Source: JABDQA01 sp963824415
GTDB taxonomy: Bacteria > Desulfobacterota > Desulfobulbia > Desulfobulbales > Desulfocapsaceae
NCBI GenBank assembly: GCA_963824415.1
Contig: CAWGPM010000014.1
Coordinates: 62,001 to 126,000 of the forward strand
Direction: 5' to 3'
Length of the DNA: 64,000 nucleotides
In this document: piece after piece, positions 52,067 to 59,961 of the stretch
How positions within the stretch are numbered: the first letter of the stretch is position 1
Layout: every line of letters starts with the position of its first letter
Notes under the pieces: model-generated
Told to the model about the DNA's origin: nothing
The model's input: the letters and a program-made list of their open reading frames with translations, nothing else
Database searches by the model: none
Program-made: the position numbers and the translations under genes

Positions 52067-53293
52067 ATGAAGATTGCGGTAGCCGGAGTCGGATACGTTG
52101 GTTTGTCCATTGCCACCCTCTTGGCCCAGGATAATGAGGTCCAAGCGATCAGCACCACAGCGGCCAAGGTCGACCTCATCAATAGCGGCAAGTCGCCCAT
52201 TGTCGACAAGGAAATTTCGGAATACCTGGCAACCAAGAACTTGAATCTCACCGCCACACTGGACAAGGAAGACGCCTATGCCAATGCTGAATATGTCGTA
52301 ATTGCCACGCCAACGAACTATGATACCAACACCAACTATTTCGATACCAGTGCGGTGGAAGATGTTATAGACGTCGCTTTGCAGGTCAACCCGGGCGTGC
52401 CGCTGGTCATCAAATCAACGGTGCCCGTCGGATACACGGATTCACTCATCGAAAAATACGGCTGCCGGAATTTCATCTTCAGCCCGGAATTCCTGCGCGA
52501 GGGACAGGCACTTTACGATAATCTCTATCCCAGTCGCATCATCGTCGGTGCCTACGATGACATGGCAGAGCCAGCCAAAATGTTTGCCGAACTGCTGGCC
52601 AAGGGCGCCGTTAAAAAGGACGCCGCCATCCTTCACACGGCACCGACAGAAGCCGAAGCCATCAAGTTGTTCGCCAACACCTACCTGGCCCTGCGCGTGA
52701 GTTATTTCAACGAGTTGGATACCTATGCTGAAAGCAAGGGCCTGAACACCCAGCAGGTGATAGAGGGCGTCTGCCTTGATCCGCGTATCCGCGGACACTA
52801 CAACAATCCTTCCTTTGGCTATGGCGGCTACTGTCTACCCAAGGATACCAAACAGCTCTTGGCCAACTACAAGGATGTGCCGAGCAACCTCATTGAGGCC
52901 ATCGTCAAATCCAACAACACCCGCAAGGACTTCGTTGCTGACAGAGTCCTGACCAAAGCGGGCTACTTCGGCGAGGGGGATATCGGCCATAGCGGCGTTC
53001 CGGGCAAGCAGTGTACGGTTGGTGTATATCGCCTGGTCATGAAGAGCGGCTCGGACAACTTCCGGGAGAGCAGCGTTCAGGGAGTCATGAAGCGCATCAA
53101 GGCCAAAGGCGCCCAGATCATTATCTATGAACCGACGCTGGCGGAAGGAAACGATTTTTTTGGCAGCAAGGTAGTGGGCGACCTGACTGAGTTCAAACGC
53201 CAGTCCGACATCATTATAGCCAACCGTTATGATTCCGTGCTTGATGATGTTGAAAACAAAGTTTATACACGGGACCTCTTCGGCTTGGATTGA
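52067..53293 (+). CDS. ugd: UDP-glucose/UDP-sugar 6-dehydrogenase
   Basis: The 408-residue enzyme oxidises UDP-glucose to UDP-glucuronate with two NAD+. The NAD motif is MKIAVAGVGYVGLSIATLLA. STVPVGYTDSL and FSPEFLREGQALYD are family blocks, and the catalytic Cys is in FGYGGYCLPKDTKQLL (~residue 260). AACAAGGAGCAAGAT lies before the ATG. It lies about 1 kb from galU, which makes the UDP-glucose substrate, though not in one operon. UDP-glucuronate is a precursor of envelope or capsular polysaccharides. A 70-bp copy of part of the gene is present at 48763. Confidence 0.95.
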   Translation: MKIAVAGVGYVGLSIATLLAQDNEVQAISTTAAKVDLINSGKSPIVDKEISEYLATKNLNLTATLDKEDAYANAEYVVIATPTNYDTNTNYFDTSAVEDVIDVALQVNPGVPLVIKSTVPVGYTDSLIEKYGCRNFIFSPEFLREGQALYDNLYPSRIIVGAYDDMAEPAKMFAELLAKGAVKKDAAILHTAPTEAEAIKLFANTYLALRVSYFNELDTYAESKGLNTQQVIEGVCLDPRIRGHYNNPSFGYGGYCLPKDTKQLLANYKDVPSNLIEAIVKSNNTRKDFVADRVLTKAGYFGEGDIGHSGVPGKQCTVGVYRLVMKSGSDNFRESSVQGVMKRIKAKGAQIIIYEPTLAEGNDFFGSKVVGDLTEFKRQSDIIIANRYDSVLDDVENKVYTRDLFGLD

Positions 53294-53647
53294 TCACATA
53301 CGCCGGACTCGATTTCCATTCAAACCCCAGTACCCGAGGATTTGGCGCTATGGGGGCTGTCCTGCGGTAAGAATGGTAGAATGCTACTTACAAGTGAGCC
53401 CGTATAAGAAGCCTTGCAGGACGACGCTTTATAGCTCACGCTCCTAAGTCGCTTTGGCTTCCAGAAGTTCCTGAAGTGACGTGTCCCCTTAGCACGGAGA
53501 ACTCTCATTTCCTGTGGTCTCGTTTTAGGAGGAAACGTCAGGTTTCGTATCTGGGGTTGTGCAGGAGATGCCCTAACCTAGAAAACGCAGCTAATTGATT
53601 TGATGGTGGGTTGAGCAGAAGGACCCAAAAGGTTCTAGACCATCAGG
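53294..53647. other. Gene-free stretch after ugd
   Basis: No gene, clear terminator or RNA is seen in these 354 bases. Confidence 0.4.
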
Positions 53648-54004
53648 CTATTGCTCCGGGGTATTATTCTCAGAAATGCCTTTTATTACGCGGGATAACA
53701 GATTGCGCTGTTCCCTGGTCAAGGTTCCAAATTTGGCTCCCATTACTATCGGCAAATATTCGCTGGAACTAGACGCAGGTATTGAAATCCAGACCCGTAT
53801 TGCATGGTACCCCAAAAGTTGTTCCAGAGGGTTTAAAATATCTGCCAGCCAGGTGTCCGGTAGTTTAGCATATGGAGCACATCTAAAACTAAATCCGCCC
53901 ATACTGATATCAAAAATCTGATATATGCCCTCGTGAGTAGTCGTCACAGCATTGTCAATTTGATATCGCTGATGACGTCTGCGCTCTTCAGTTACAGGTG
54001 GCAT
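53648..54004 (-). CDS. PilZ-domain protein (paralogue of 50544-50852)
   Basis: The 118-residue protein contains ERRRHQRYQIDNAVTTTHEG, FDISMGGFSFRCAPYAKLP and a C-terminal beta strand IVMGAKFGTLTREQRNLL. The Arg motif and DxSxxG c-di-GMP element are intact. It is closely related to the PilZ protein 3 kb to the left. Its position between ugd and galU suggests control of polysaccharide production, which is only an inference. Confidence 0.8.
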   Translation of the reverse strand: MPPVTEERRRHQRYQIDNAVTTTHEGIYQIFDISMGGFSFRCAPYAKLPDTWLADILNPLEQLLGYHAIRVWISIPASSSSEYLPIVMGAKFGTLTREQRNLLSRVIKGISENNTPEQ

Positions 54005-54239
54005 AATTGTATGATAATTATAACAAAATTATGAACATCACATGTCTATCTATAAAAAACCTTACGAAGCCTTGAATAACTTTTATACGCTAAATTTATA
54101 TTAATAGAAATTCAAATAAAGGCCCTGCCCTCCCAAAACCGGACCGATTTAAGCCAGAAATTCATCCAAATTTATTGGACTATATTCCGTTGACGCATCT
54201 CTACTTCTTATGGATACTGGCCTAGGGTCGGTAGTGAAC

Positions 54240-55127
54240 TTAATTTGCCAGGTTCTCCGACTGATTGAGCAACAGCTGGAGTTGCGGGATCAATTTTTCT
54301 CTAATTTCTGGACGTTCCAGGGCAAAAGCTATGTTGGCCAATTGAAACCCGGCCTTATCGCCACAGTCAAATCTCATACCTTTGAATTTGTATCCAAATA
54401 TCGGTTGCTCACGCAGCAGTGCTGACATCGCATCGGTCAGCTGGATCTCGTTGCCTGCCCCCTTTTTTTGTTTACCTAGATGTTTAAAAATTCGCGGTGT
54501 CAATATGTATCTGCCGATCACCGCCAAATTTGATGGGGCATCCTCGGGTTTTGGTTTTTCCACCATGCAGCGAACCTGCACAGTTCCGTTAAAAGCTTTA
54601 TCAGCTTTGATGATACCGTATTTGTCCGTTTCATCGGGGGGTACTTCTATGATCGCCATCATCGAGGCACGCAGCCTGTCAAATTCATTAATCATCTGGT
54701 ACAGTACCGGCACATCACTCTGAATCAGATCATCGGCCAGCAGAACGGCGAATGGCTCATCGCCAACAATGTCTCTTGCACACCAGATTGCATGGCCCAA
54801 ACCGAGTGGTTCACTTTGGCGGGTATAGACGATTTGTGCTTTGCTGGGCACGACGGATTCGACGGTACGCAGCAGTTCTGTTTTCCCCCTGTCACGCAGC
54901 GTTTTTTCCAGGTTTCGGTCTTTGTCGAAATGATCTTCGAGTGCCCCTTTCCCAGAACCGGAAACGAAGATTATCTGCTCTATGCCGGAGGCAACCGCTT
55001 CTTCAACAGCGTACTGGATGATTGGCTTGTCAACCACCGGCAACATTTCTTTAGGCATCGCTTTTGTTGCTGGCAGGAACCGCGTACCAAGACCAGCCAC
55101 AGGGAAGACCGCTTTTTTGATTCTCAT
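54240..55127 (-). CDS. galU: UTP-glucose-1-phosphate uridylyltransferase
   Basis: The 295-residue enzyme makes UDP-glucose from UTP and glucose-1-phosphate. The nucleotidyltransferase signature is KAVFPVAGLGTRFLPATKAM. The active-site Lys is in LPVVDKPIIQYAVEEAV, with ILADDLIQSD supplying the metal Asp, VEKPKPEDAPSNL and GMRFDCGDKAGF near the C-terminus. All fit bacterial GalU. The neighbouring ugd gene uses its product. Confidence 0.95.
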   Translation of the reverse strand: MRIKKAVFPVAGLGTRFLPATKAMPKEMLPVVDKPIIQYAVEEAVASGIEQIIFVSGSGKGALEDHFDKDRNLEKTLRDRGKTELLRTVESVVPSKAQIVYTRQSEPLGLGHAIWCARDIVGDEPFAVLLADDLIQSDVPVLYQMINEFDRLRASMMAIIEVPPDETDKYGIIKADKAFNGTVQVRCMVEKPKPEDAPSNLAVIGRYILTPRIFKHLGKQKKGAGNEIQLTDAMSALLREQPIFGYKFKGMRFDCGDKAGFQLANIAFALERPEIREKLIPQLQLLLNQSENLAN

Positions 55128-55682
55128 GGATTATCCCCGATAAAATAAATCACATCCATAGGGTATGAACCGAATTGTGAACGCTTCTTTTTATGCAATA
55201 TTGATACCAGGAAATATTACCTTTAACAGCTTCAGTAAAATCATTTATTCCAGGACAATACGTGACGGCTAAATTTCATGCCTTATTTGTCAGACAGAAA
55301 AATTCCAGGCTTATTGAATTTAATTCTTGAAAGTCAGACTTCATCCAATAATTTTGACAGATATTGAATATATATAGTATTATTATGCAATTATAAATTT
55401 ATAGCTGGGGTAAAATGATAGGGTGTAGGGGCGGAGAAGATGTCACAAATTTTATTAACAGAACCCTCAGGTATAAATGTTAATGTCGTGCCGAGATAAA
55501 TCCACGACCTCGGGAGTCCTCTTCGGGAAAGAGACTGGTTATTGCGAACCAGTGGGTGCGTAGCTGCAATAGATACAAGTCCCACCTGACCAAAGCTGTT
55601 CCTGCTATTCCATGATTAGTTGATACTGCCAATACGAATCTCCCTAAATTCTTGGCGATTGTTTCCACAACTAACATCCTCC
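55128..55682. other. Gene-free stretch upstream of galU
   Basis: I find no convincing gene or RNA in these 555 bases. It is AT-rich and lies at the edge of mobile-element debris; it presumably holds the galU promoter. Confidence 0.4.
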
Positions 55683-55718
55683 TATCCCTCCATGGTCAAA
55701 TTTGACCATGGAGGGATA
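55683..55718. repeat. 36-bp perfect palindrome
   Basis: The sequence runs from TATCCCTCCATGGTCAAA to its exact reverse complement TTTGACCATGGAGGGATA, with no loop or mismatch. It abuts the IS21-like repeat array and may be part of, or a product of, that element. Confidence 0.9.
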
Positions 55719-55726
55719 ACACAGGG

Positions 55727-55808
55727 GGGTCAATTTTGGACGCTGATTCTTCTCATAAAAGGGTCATTATTCCACGCTGATTTACAGACAGAGGGTCAAC
55801 ATGGAGCG
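55727..55808. mobile_element. Remnant IS21-like end with short direct repeats
   Basis: Three similar blocks follow each other: GGGTCAATTTTGGACGCTGAT (starting 55727), GGGTCATTATTCCACGCTGAT (starting 55761) and GGGTCAACATGGAGCG (starting 55793). Multiple terminal repeats of this GGGTCA...GCTGATT type are characteristic of IS21-family ends. No istA/istB genes are present, so it is a remnant. The last block overlaps the end of the broken integrase. Confidence 0.45.
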
Positions 55809-56194
55809 TGCTTCGTCTGCTTGCATGTCAGACGCTTCAAGTAAGGTTTTGCCTTCAAGAGAACTTGTCTGACCAGCAGGATGCCTGGGCATTGCTCTGC
55901 ATTTCTCATCGTTAGCCAGTGTTTCCTTGATGTAATCACGAACCACTTCATTAATTAGCTCTTGTGTCCACTCAGACATACCTGCTCGTACCTTGTGAAT
56001 AGTTGTTTGATATAGCTGGCAATAGCCTGTGCTCGTAGCTTAGCCACAGATAGAATGCCAGACCGGAGAGAATACCTGAACTCACACTTGCCGACAACAG
56101 GTTTGAGGTCGGCAGGTATTCGCAGCCTGAAGATGTACCCTGAAGGACTCAGGTACATGTAGGAAGGGGTAGAAACAGAAAAGCCCATTTTCAT
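55782..56194 (-). pseudogene. Truncated, frameshifted tyrosine integrase
   Basis: The 5' part (56194 to ~55975) encodes YLSPSGYIFRLRIPADLK and FRYSLRSGILSVAKLRAQAI, the N-terminal domain (DUF6538-like) of phage/island integrases. The following part is in another frame: MSEWTQELINEVVRDYIKET. Two consecutive frames overlap by 25 bases near 55955-55979. The gene stops at 55782, so the catalytic domain is missing. It lies 95 bases from the 3' end of ssrA, a classical attachment site for such integrases. It is the remnant of an integrated element. Confidence 0.7.
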
Positions 56195-56288
56195 CCTCCT
56201 TAGTTATCCATTGTGTGGATAAAGGTTGTGGATAAAGACAGGCTTGTTAAGCGGTAATACCAGATAAGTGTCTGATATTATTAAAATC

Positions 56289-56655
56289 TGGTGGAGGCGG
56301 CGGGAGTCGAACCCGCGTCCGCAAATGCTCCCCTCTTGTATCTACATGCTTAGTCCCCGGCTTGAAGATTCGCACCGGGTTTGCCGCGGGAACAGAGCGG
56401 ACCTGGTGCTATTCTGCGAAAATCTCACCTACTGATGTACAGACACCATCAGCGGGCCAGCCTGTTGAGTCGACGCCCCAGATCCAGCCTTACAGGCAAA
56501 GACTGGTGGGACGGCAGTATGACAGGTATTAAGCTGCTACTGCGTAGTTATAATCGTCTGCGATTATATTTAGGTTCTATTGGATTTACGAGCTAATAGA
56601 AAGCTCGGCATGCAACAATGAGCTTGCACATCCCCGTCGAAACCGTTTCGCCCCC
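56289..56655 (-). ncRNA. ssrA: tmRNA (trans-translation)
   Basis: On the minus strand the RNA starts GGGGGCGAAACGGTTTCGAC at 56655 and ends GGGTTCGACTCCCGCCGCC TCCACCA at 56289, both conserved tmRNA ends that form the alanyl acceptor stem. The tag reads ADDYNYAVAA followed by TAA (56561-56529). Length is 367 bases. It works with SmpB to release stalled ribosomes, and smpB is directly upstream, 13 bases away. Confidence 0.95.
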
Positions 56656-56668
56656 AGATTGTAAAAGA

Positions 56669-57133
56669 TCAATTATCGCGGTCGCGGCGCATGGCGCGCT
56701 CGACCTCCCGGTCGGACTGCTTTTTCTTTAACGCAGCCCGTTTATCGTACTGCCTTTTGCCCCGGGCAAGGCCCAGTTCAATTTTGGCTTTGCCTCTTTC
56801 GTTAAAGTATATCGACAATGGTATAAGGGCAAGGCCTTTCTCATGGAGTTTGCCGATCAACTTGCGCAGTTCGCGCTTGTGCAGCAGCAGTTTGCGCACC
56901 CGCAACGGGTCGTTCGGGTTGTGGGTGGCATGGCTGTAGAGCGAGATGTGTACGTTGTGTAGAATAGCCTCGCCGTTATCGTCGATGCTGACGTAGCCGT
57001 CCTTGAGATTGGCCTTGCCGGCCCGCAGGGATTTGACCTCCGGCCCGGACAGCACCATGCCCGCCTCGAGTTTGGCCTCGATGGTATAATCGTGATAGGC
57101 CTTTTTGTTGCGACAGACTACTTTGACGGCCAT
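56669..57133 (-). CDS. smpB: SsrA-binding protein SmpB
   Basis: The 154-residue protein is the tmRNA partner: YHDYTIEAKLEAGMVLSG-type core (YTIEAKLEAG), EVKSLRAGKANLKDGYVSI, HNPNDPLRVRKLLLHKREL and the basic C-terminal tail RGKRQYDKRAALKKKQSDRE. All motifs of SmpB are intact. It is followed 13 bases later by the tmRNA gene, an arrangement seen in many bacteria. Confidence 0.97.
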   Translation of the reverse strand: MAVKVVCRNKKAYHDYTIEAKLEAGMVLSGPEVKSLRAGKANLKDGYVSIDDNGEAILHNVHISLYSHATHNPNDPLRVRKLLLHKRELRKLIGKLHEKGLALIPLSIYFNERGKAKIELGLARGKRQYDKRAALKKKQSDREVERAMRRDRDN

Positions 57134-57157
57134 TGGCTGCGTTCCGGTGAATCCCGA

Positions 57158-58954
57158 CTATTCGGCGGTGACCCTGAGGGCCTCTTCGTAGGTGGTAATG
57201 CCGGCCTGGACCTTCTTCCAGGCGTCCTCGCGTAAGGTAGTCATCCCCTCGCGAATTGCAACCTGGCGCATTTCTTCGGAGGTTTTCCCTTCGGCGATCA
57301 TCGCTTTGAGCCGATTGGACAGCGGGAAGATCTCGAAAATGCCGCAGCGTCCCTTGTAGCCGGTGCCGCGGCATTCCCGGCAGCCTTTGCCTCGCTTCAG
57401 GGTAAGCGGCTCGGTTCCAGAGACCGGAAACCCCATCTTGTAAAGCATCTCAGCATCCACACTGATCGGCTCCGCGCAGTCGGTACAGATGGTCTTGACC
57501 AACCGCTGGGCCATTGCGCCGAGCAGGGTCGAGCCGATCAAAAAGGGCTCCAGGCCGAGATCCTTGAGCCGGACGATCGAGGAGATCGCATCATTGGTGT
57601 GCAGGGTGGAGAAAACCAGATGGCCGGTCATGGCGGCCTGTACCGCGTGGGCGGCGGTGTCGTAATCGCGGATTTCGCCGATCATGATCACGTCCGGGTC
57701 CTGCCGCAGGATGTTGCGCAGGATATTGGAAAAAGTCACGTCGATCAGCGGCTGCACCGCAATCTGGTTAAACTCCTCATGGACCATCTCCACCGGGTCT
57801 TCAACCGTCACCAGATTCATTTCCGGGGTGGCGATGGTCTTCAGGGCAGAATAAAGCGTGGTGGACTTACCGCTGCCGGTCGGACCGGTGACCAGAGTGA
57901 TGCCGTACGGGGCATACATGAACGATTTGAATACGCTGAAGTCGCGCTTGGAGAAGCCCAGGTCCTCCACCGACTGAAAAATGATTTCAGGATCGAGGAT
58001 TCTCAACACCGCCTTTTCACCAAACGATACCGGTACGGTGGAGACCCTTATCTCTATGTCCCTTTCTCCCGACATGCCGACCTTGATGCGGCCGTCCTGG
58101 GGCCGTCTCTTCTCGGCGATGTCCAGGCGCGATAAGAACTTGATGCGCGAAACGATGGCTGAATGGACTACCTTGGGCAACTTGTAGATGGTATGCAGGA
58201 CGCCGTCGATTCGAAAACGGATCTGGCAGATCTCACGCTTGGGTTCGATATGGATGTCGCTGGCCCGCTGGTCCAGAGCATAGTGGAAAATGTGATTGAC
58301 CGCGTTCTTGATATGCTGATCGGACTGGGTGATGTCTTTGGCGGAAATCTTGACGTAGCGTTCCAGGTTGCCGATATCGACCGAGGTGCCGGTCTGACTC
58401 ATGCCCATCTGGTCTTCGGCGGCGCTGATCGAGGTCTGAAACCCGAAAAATTCGGCCAGGATGCGCTTGATTTCAGATTTTGTGGCGATATACGGCCTGG
58501 TCTTGACCTGGTTGGCCTGCTCAATGTCTGCCAGGACCGTCTGGGAATCGGGATGATATACCGCCACCTCCAGGACCCCATCCACGATATTGAAGGGCAG
58601 CAGGAAGTGACTGATTGCAAAAGTTCTCGGTATCGTCTTGGTGACGATGTCCATGTCGAGTTCGAGCGGATCGAGCTTTTTGAACTCCATCTTGAACTCG
58701 CGGCCGACCGCCCGCATGATCGTTTCCTCGTCCACCGGAACTTTGCCGGTTCCGCCCCGCTTCAGGTTGAACGAGACGATGATGTCGATCAGGTCCGGAT
58801 AGTTTTTGTCAAGTTTGTCGGCGGTCCCACTCTTCTTGAGCAGTTTCTGACGTTGCTTGCCCTTTTCAAGGCTGACGAAGGTGCGCTGTTTATCGGTCAG
58901 GATCTTATGTTTGACCAGCAGATCGAGCAGGGCGTCGCTATAGAGAAATTTCAT
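57158..58954 (-). CDS. GspE/PilB-family secretion/pilus assembly ATPase
   Basis: The 598-residue protein has an N-terminal MshEN/T2SSE_N-type region (residues 1-~150). The AAA+ domain shows Walker A VTGPTGSGKSTTLYSAL (~residue 365), the Asp box, Walker B DPDVIMIGEIRDYDTA and His box VFSTLHTNDA. The C-terminal zinc motif is CTDC...GCRECRGTGYKGRCGIFEI. GspE/PilB ATPases drive type II secretion or type IV pilus extension. No other T2SS or pilus gene is adjacent, so which system it serves is not clear. Confidence 0.93.
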   Translation of the reverse strand: MKFLYSDALLDLLVKHKILTDKQRTFVSLEKGKQRQKLLKKSGTADKLDKNYPDLIDIIVSFNLKRGGTGKVPVDEETIMRAVGREFKMEFKKLDPLELDMDIVTKTIPRTFAISHFLLPFNIVDGVLEVAVYHPDSQTVLADIEQANQVKTRPYIATKSEIKRILAEFFGFQTSISAAEDQMGMSQTGTSVDIGNLERYVKISAKDITQSDQHIKNAVNHIFHYALDQRASDIHIEPKREICQIRFRIDGVLHTIYKLPKVVHSAIVSRIKFLSRLDIAEKRRPQDGRIKVGMSGERDIEIRVSTVPVSFGEKAVLRILDPEIIFQSVEDLGFSKRDFSVFKSFMYAPYGITLVTGPTGSGKSTTLYSALKTIATPEMNLVTVEDPVEMVHEEFNQIAVQPLIDVTFSNILRNILRQDPDVIMIGEIRDYDTAAHAVQAAMTGHLVFSTLHTNDAISSIVRLKDLGLEPFLIGSTLLGAMAQRLVKTICTDCAEPISVDAEMLYKMGFPVSGTEPLTLKRGKGCRECRGTGYKGRCGIFEIFPLSNRLKAMIAEGKTSEEMRQVAIREGMTTLREDAWKKVQAGITTYEEALRVTAE

Positions 58955-59094
58955 CGATACTCCTTGTCCATCTCCACGTTACAAGATTTCGAACCGGTTC
59001 ATTGTCCTCTTTTCTTTTGTTTTTCGCAAGGCCCTTTCATTGCTTGCAGCAGATATCAGGGCACCATCATTTTGTTGCGGGGCGTGGTTCTGGT

Positions 59095-59943
59095 TTAGTT
59101 GTTGATCAGGCTGTGCAGCAGTTTCAGGTTTGCCACATCCTCGTGCAGATCTTCTGATTTTGGCGTCTCCAGGGTCATGGCGTGGTCGGCAAAGCGGCCG
59201 TCGTTGAGCAGCAGACCGAAGGCTTCGGTGCCAATACAGCCGGCACCGATGTGTTCGTGCCGGTCGACCCGGCTGCCGAGTTCTTTCTTGGAATCGTTGA
59301 GGTGAAAAAAGTGCAGGTGCTGAAGACCGATATTCCGCTCGAACGCGGCCATGGTCTCGGAGTAGCCGGCTGCTGTGCGGATATCATAGCCCGCCGCGAA
59401 CACATGGCAGGTATCGAGGCAGACCCCGATCTTCTCCGCGTACTTTGATGCACTTCGGATCCAGGCCAGTTCCTCGAAGCTGCTGCCCAATCCGGTGCCC
59501 TGGCCGGCGGTTGTTTCGACCAGAACCATTGTCTCTGCTTCGGCCTGTTCGATGGCTCGGTCGAGGGCCCGGGTGAAACGCTGCAGTCCTGCCTCTATGC
59601 CGTCTCCGCCATGTGAGCCCGGATGCAGAACCACGTAGGGGATCTTGAGCTGATGGCAGCGGCGCAACTCTTCGCTGAAAGCCTGGATGGATTTATTCTG
59701 GAGCTCATCTCTGGCGCTGGCCAGGTTGATCAGATAGGAGGCATGCGAGGCGACGAGCATGTTTGCATGGCGCGCCCGGGCTTTGTCGAAGGCCGCTACT
59801 TCTTCAGCTTCGAGCTTTTTGGGGTTCCACTGGCGCTGGTTGCGGGTGAAGATCTGCAGAGATTTTCCCCCGACCTGTTCGATCCGGTCGAAGGCATAGT
59901 GCAGGCCCTGGCTGACTGACTCGTGTGCTCCGAGAAACGGCAT
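59095..59943 (-). CDS. nfo: Endonuclease IV (AP endonuclease)
   Basis: The 282-residue enzyme has the Nfo/EndoIV blocks: VASHASYLINLAS, VLHPGSHGGDG, VLVETTAGQG, GVCLDTCHVFAAGYD, FFHLNDSKKELGSRVDRHEH and IGAGCIGTEAF. Together they supply the three-zinc site (His, Glu, Asp, His ligands). It cleaves DNA at abasic sites and removes 3' blocking groups. The gene is in a leftward run with the M48 peptidase gene. Confidence 0.95.
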   Translation of the reverse strand: MPFLGAHESVSQGLHYAFDRIEQVGGKSLQIFTRNQRQWNPKKLEAEEVAAFDKARARHANMLVASHASYLINLASARDELQNKSIQAFSEELRRCHQLKIPYVVLHPGSHGGDGIEAGLQRFTRALDRAIEQAEAETMVLVETTAGQGTGLGSSFEELAWIRSASKYAEKIGVCLDTCHVFAAGYDIRTAAGYSETMAAFERNIGLQHLHFFHLNDSKKELGSRVDRHEHIGAGCIGTEAFGLLLNDGRFADHAMTLETPKSEDLHEDVANLKLLHSLINN

Positions 59944-59961
59944 AGTGCTGGTCTGCTCCTG

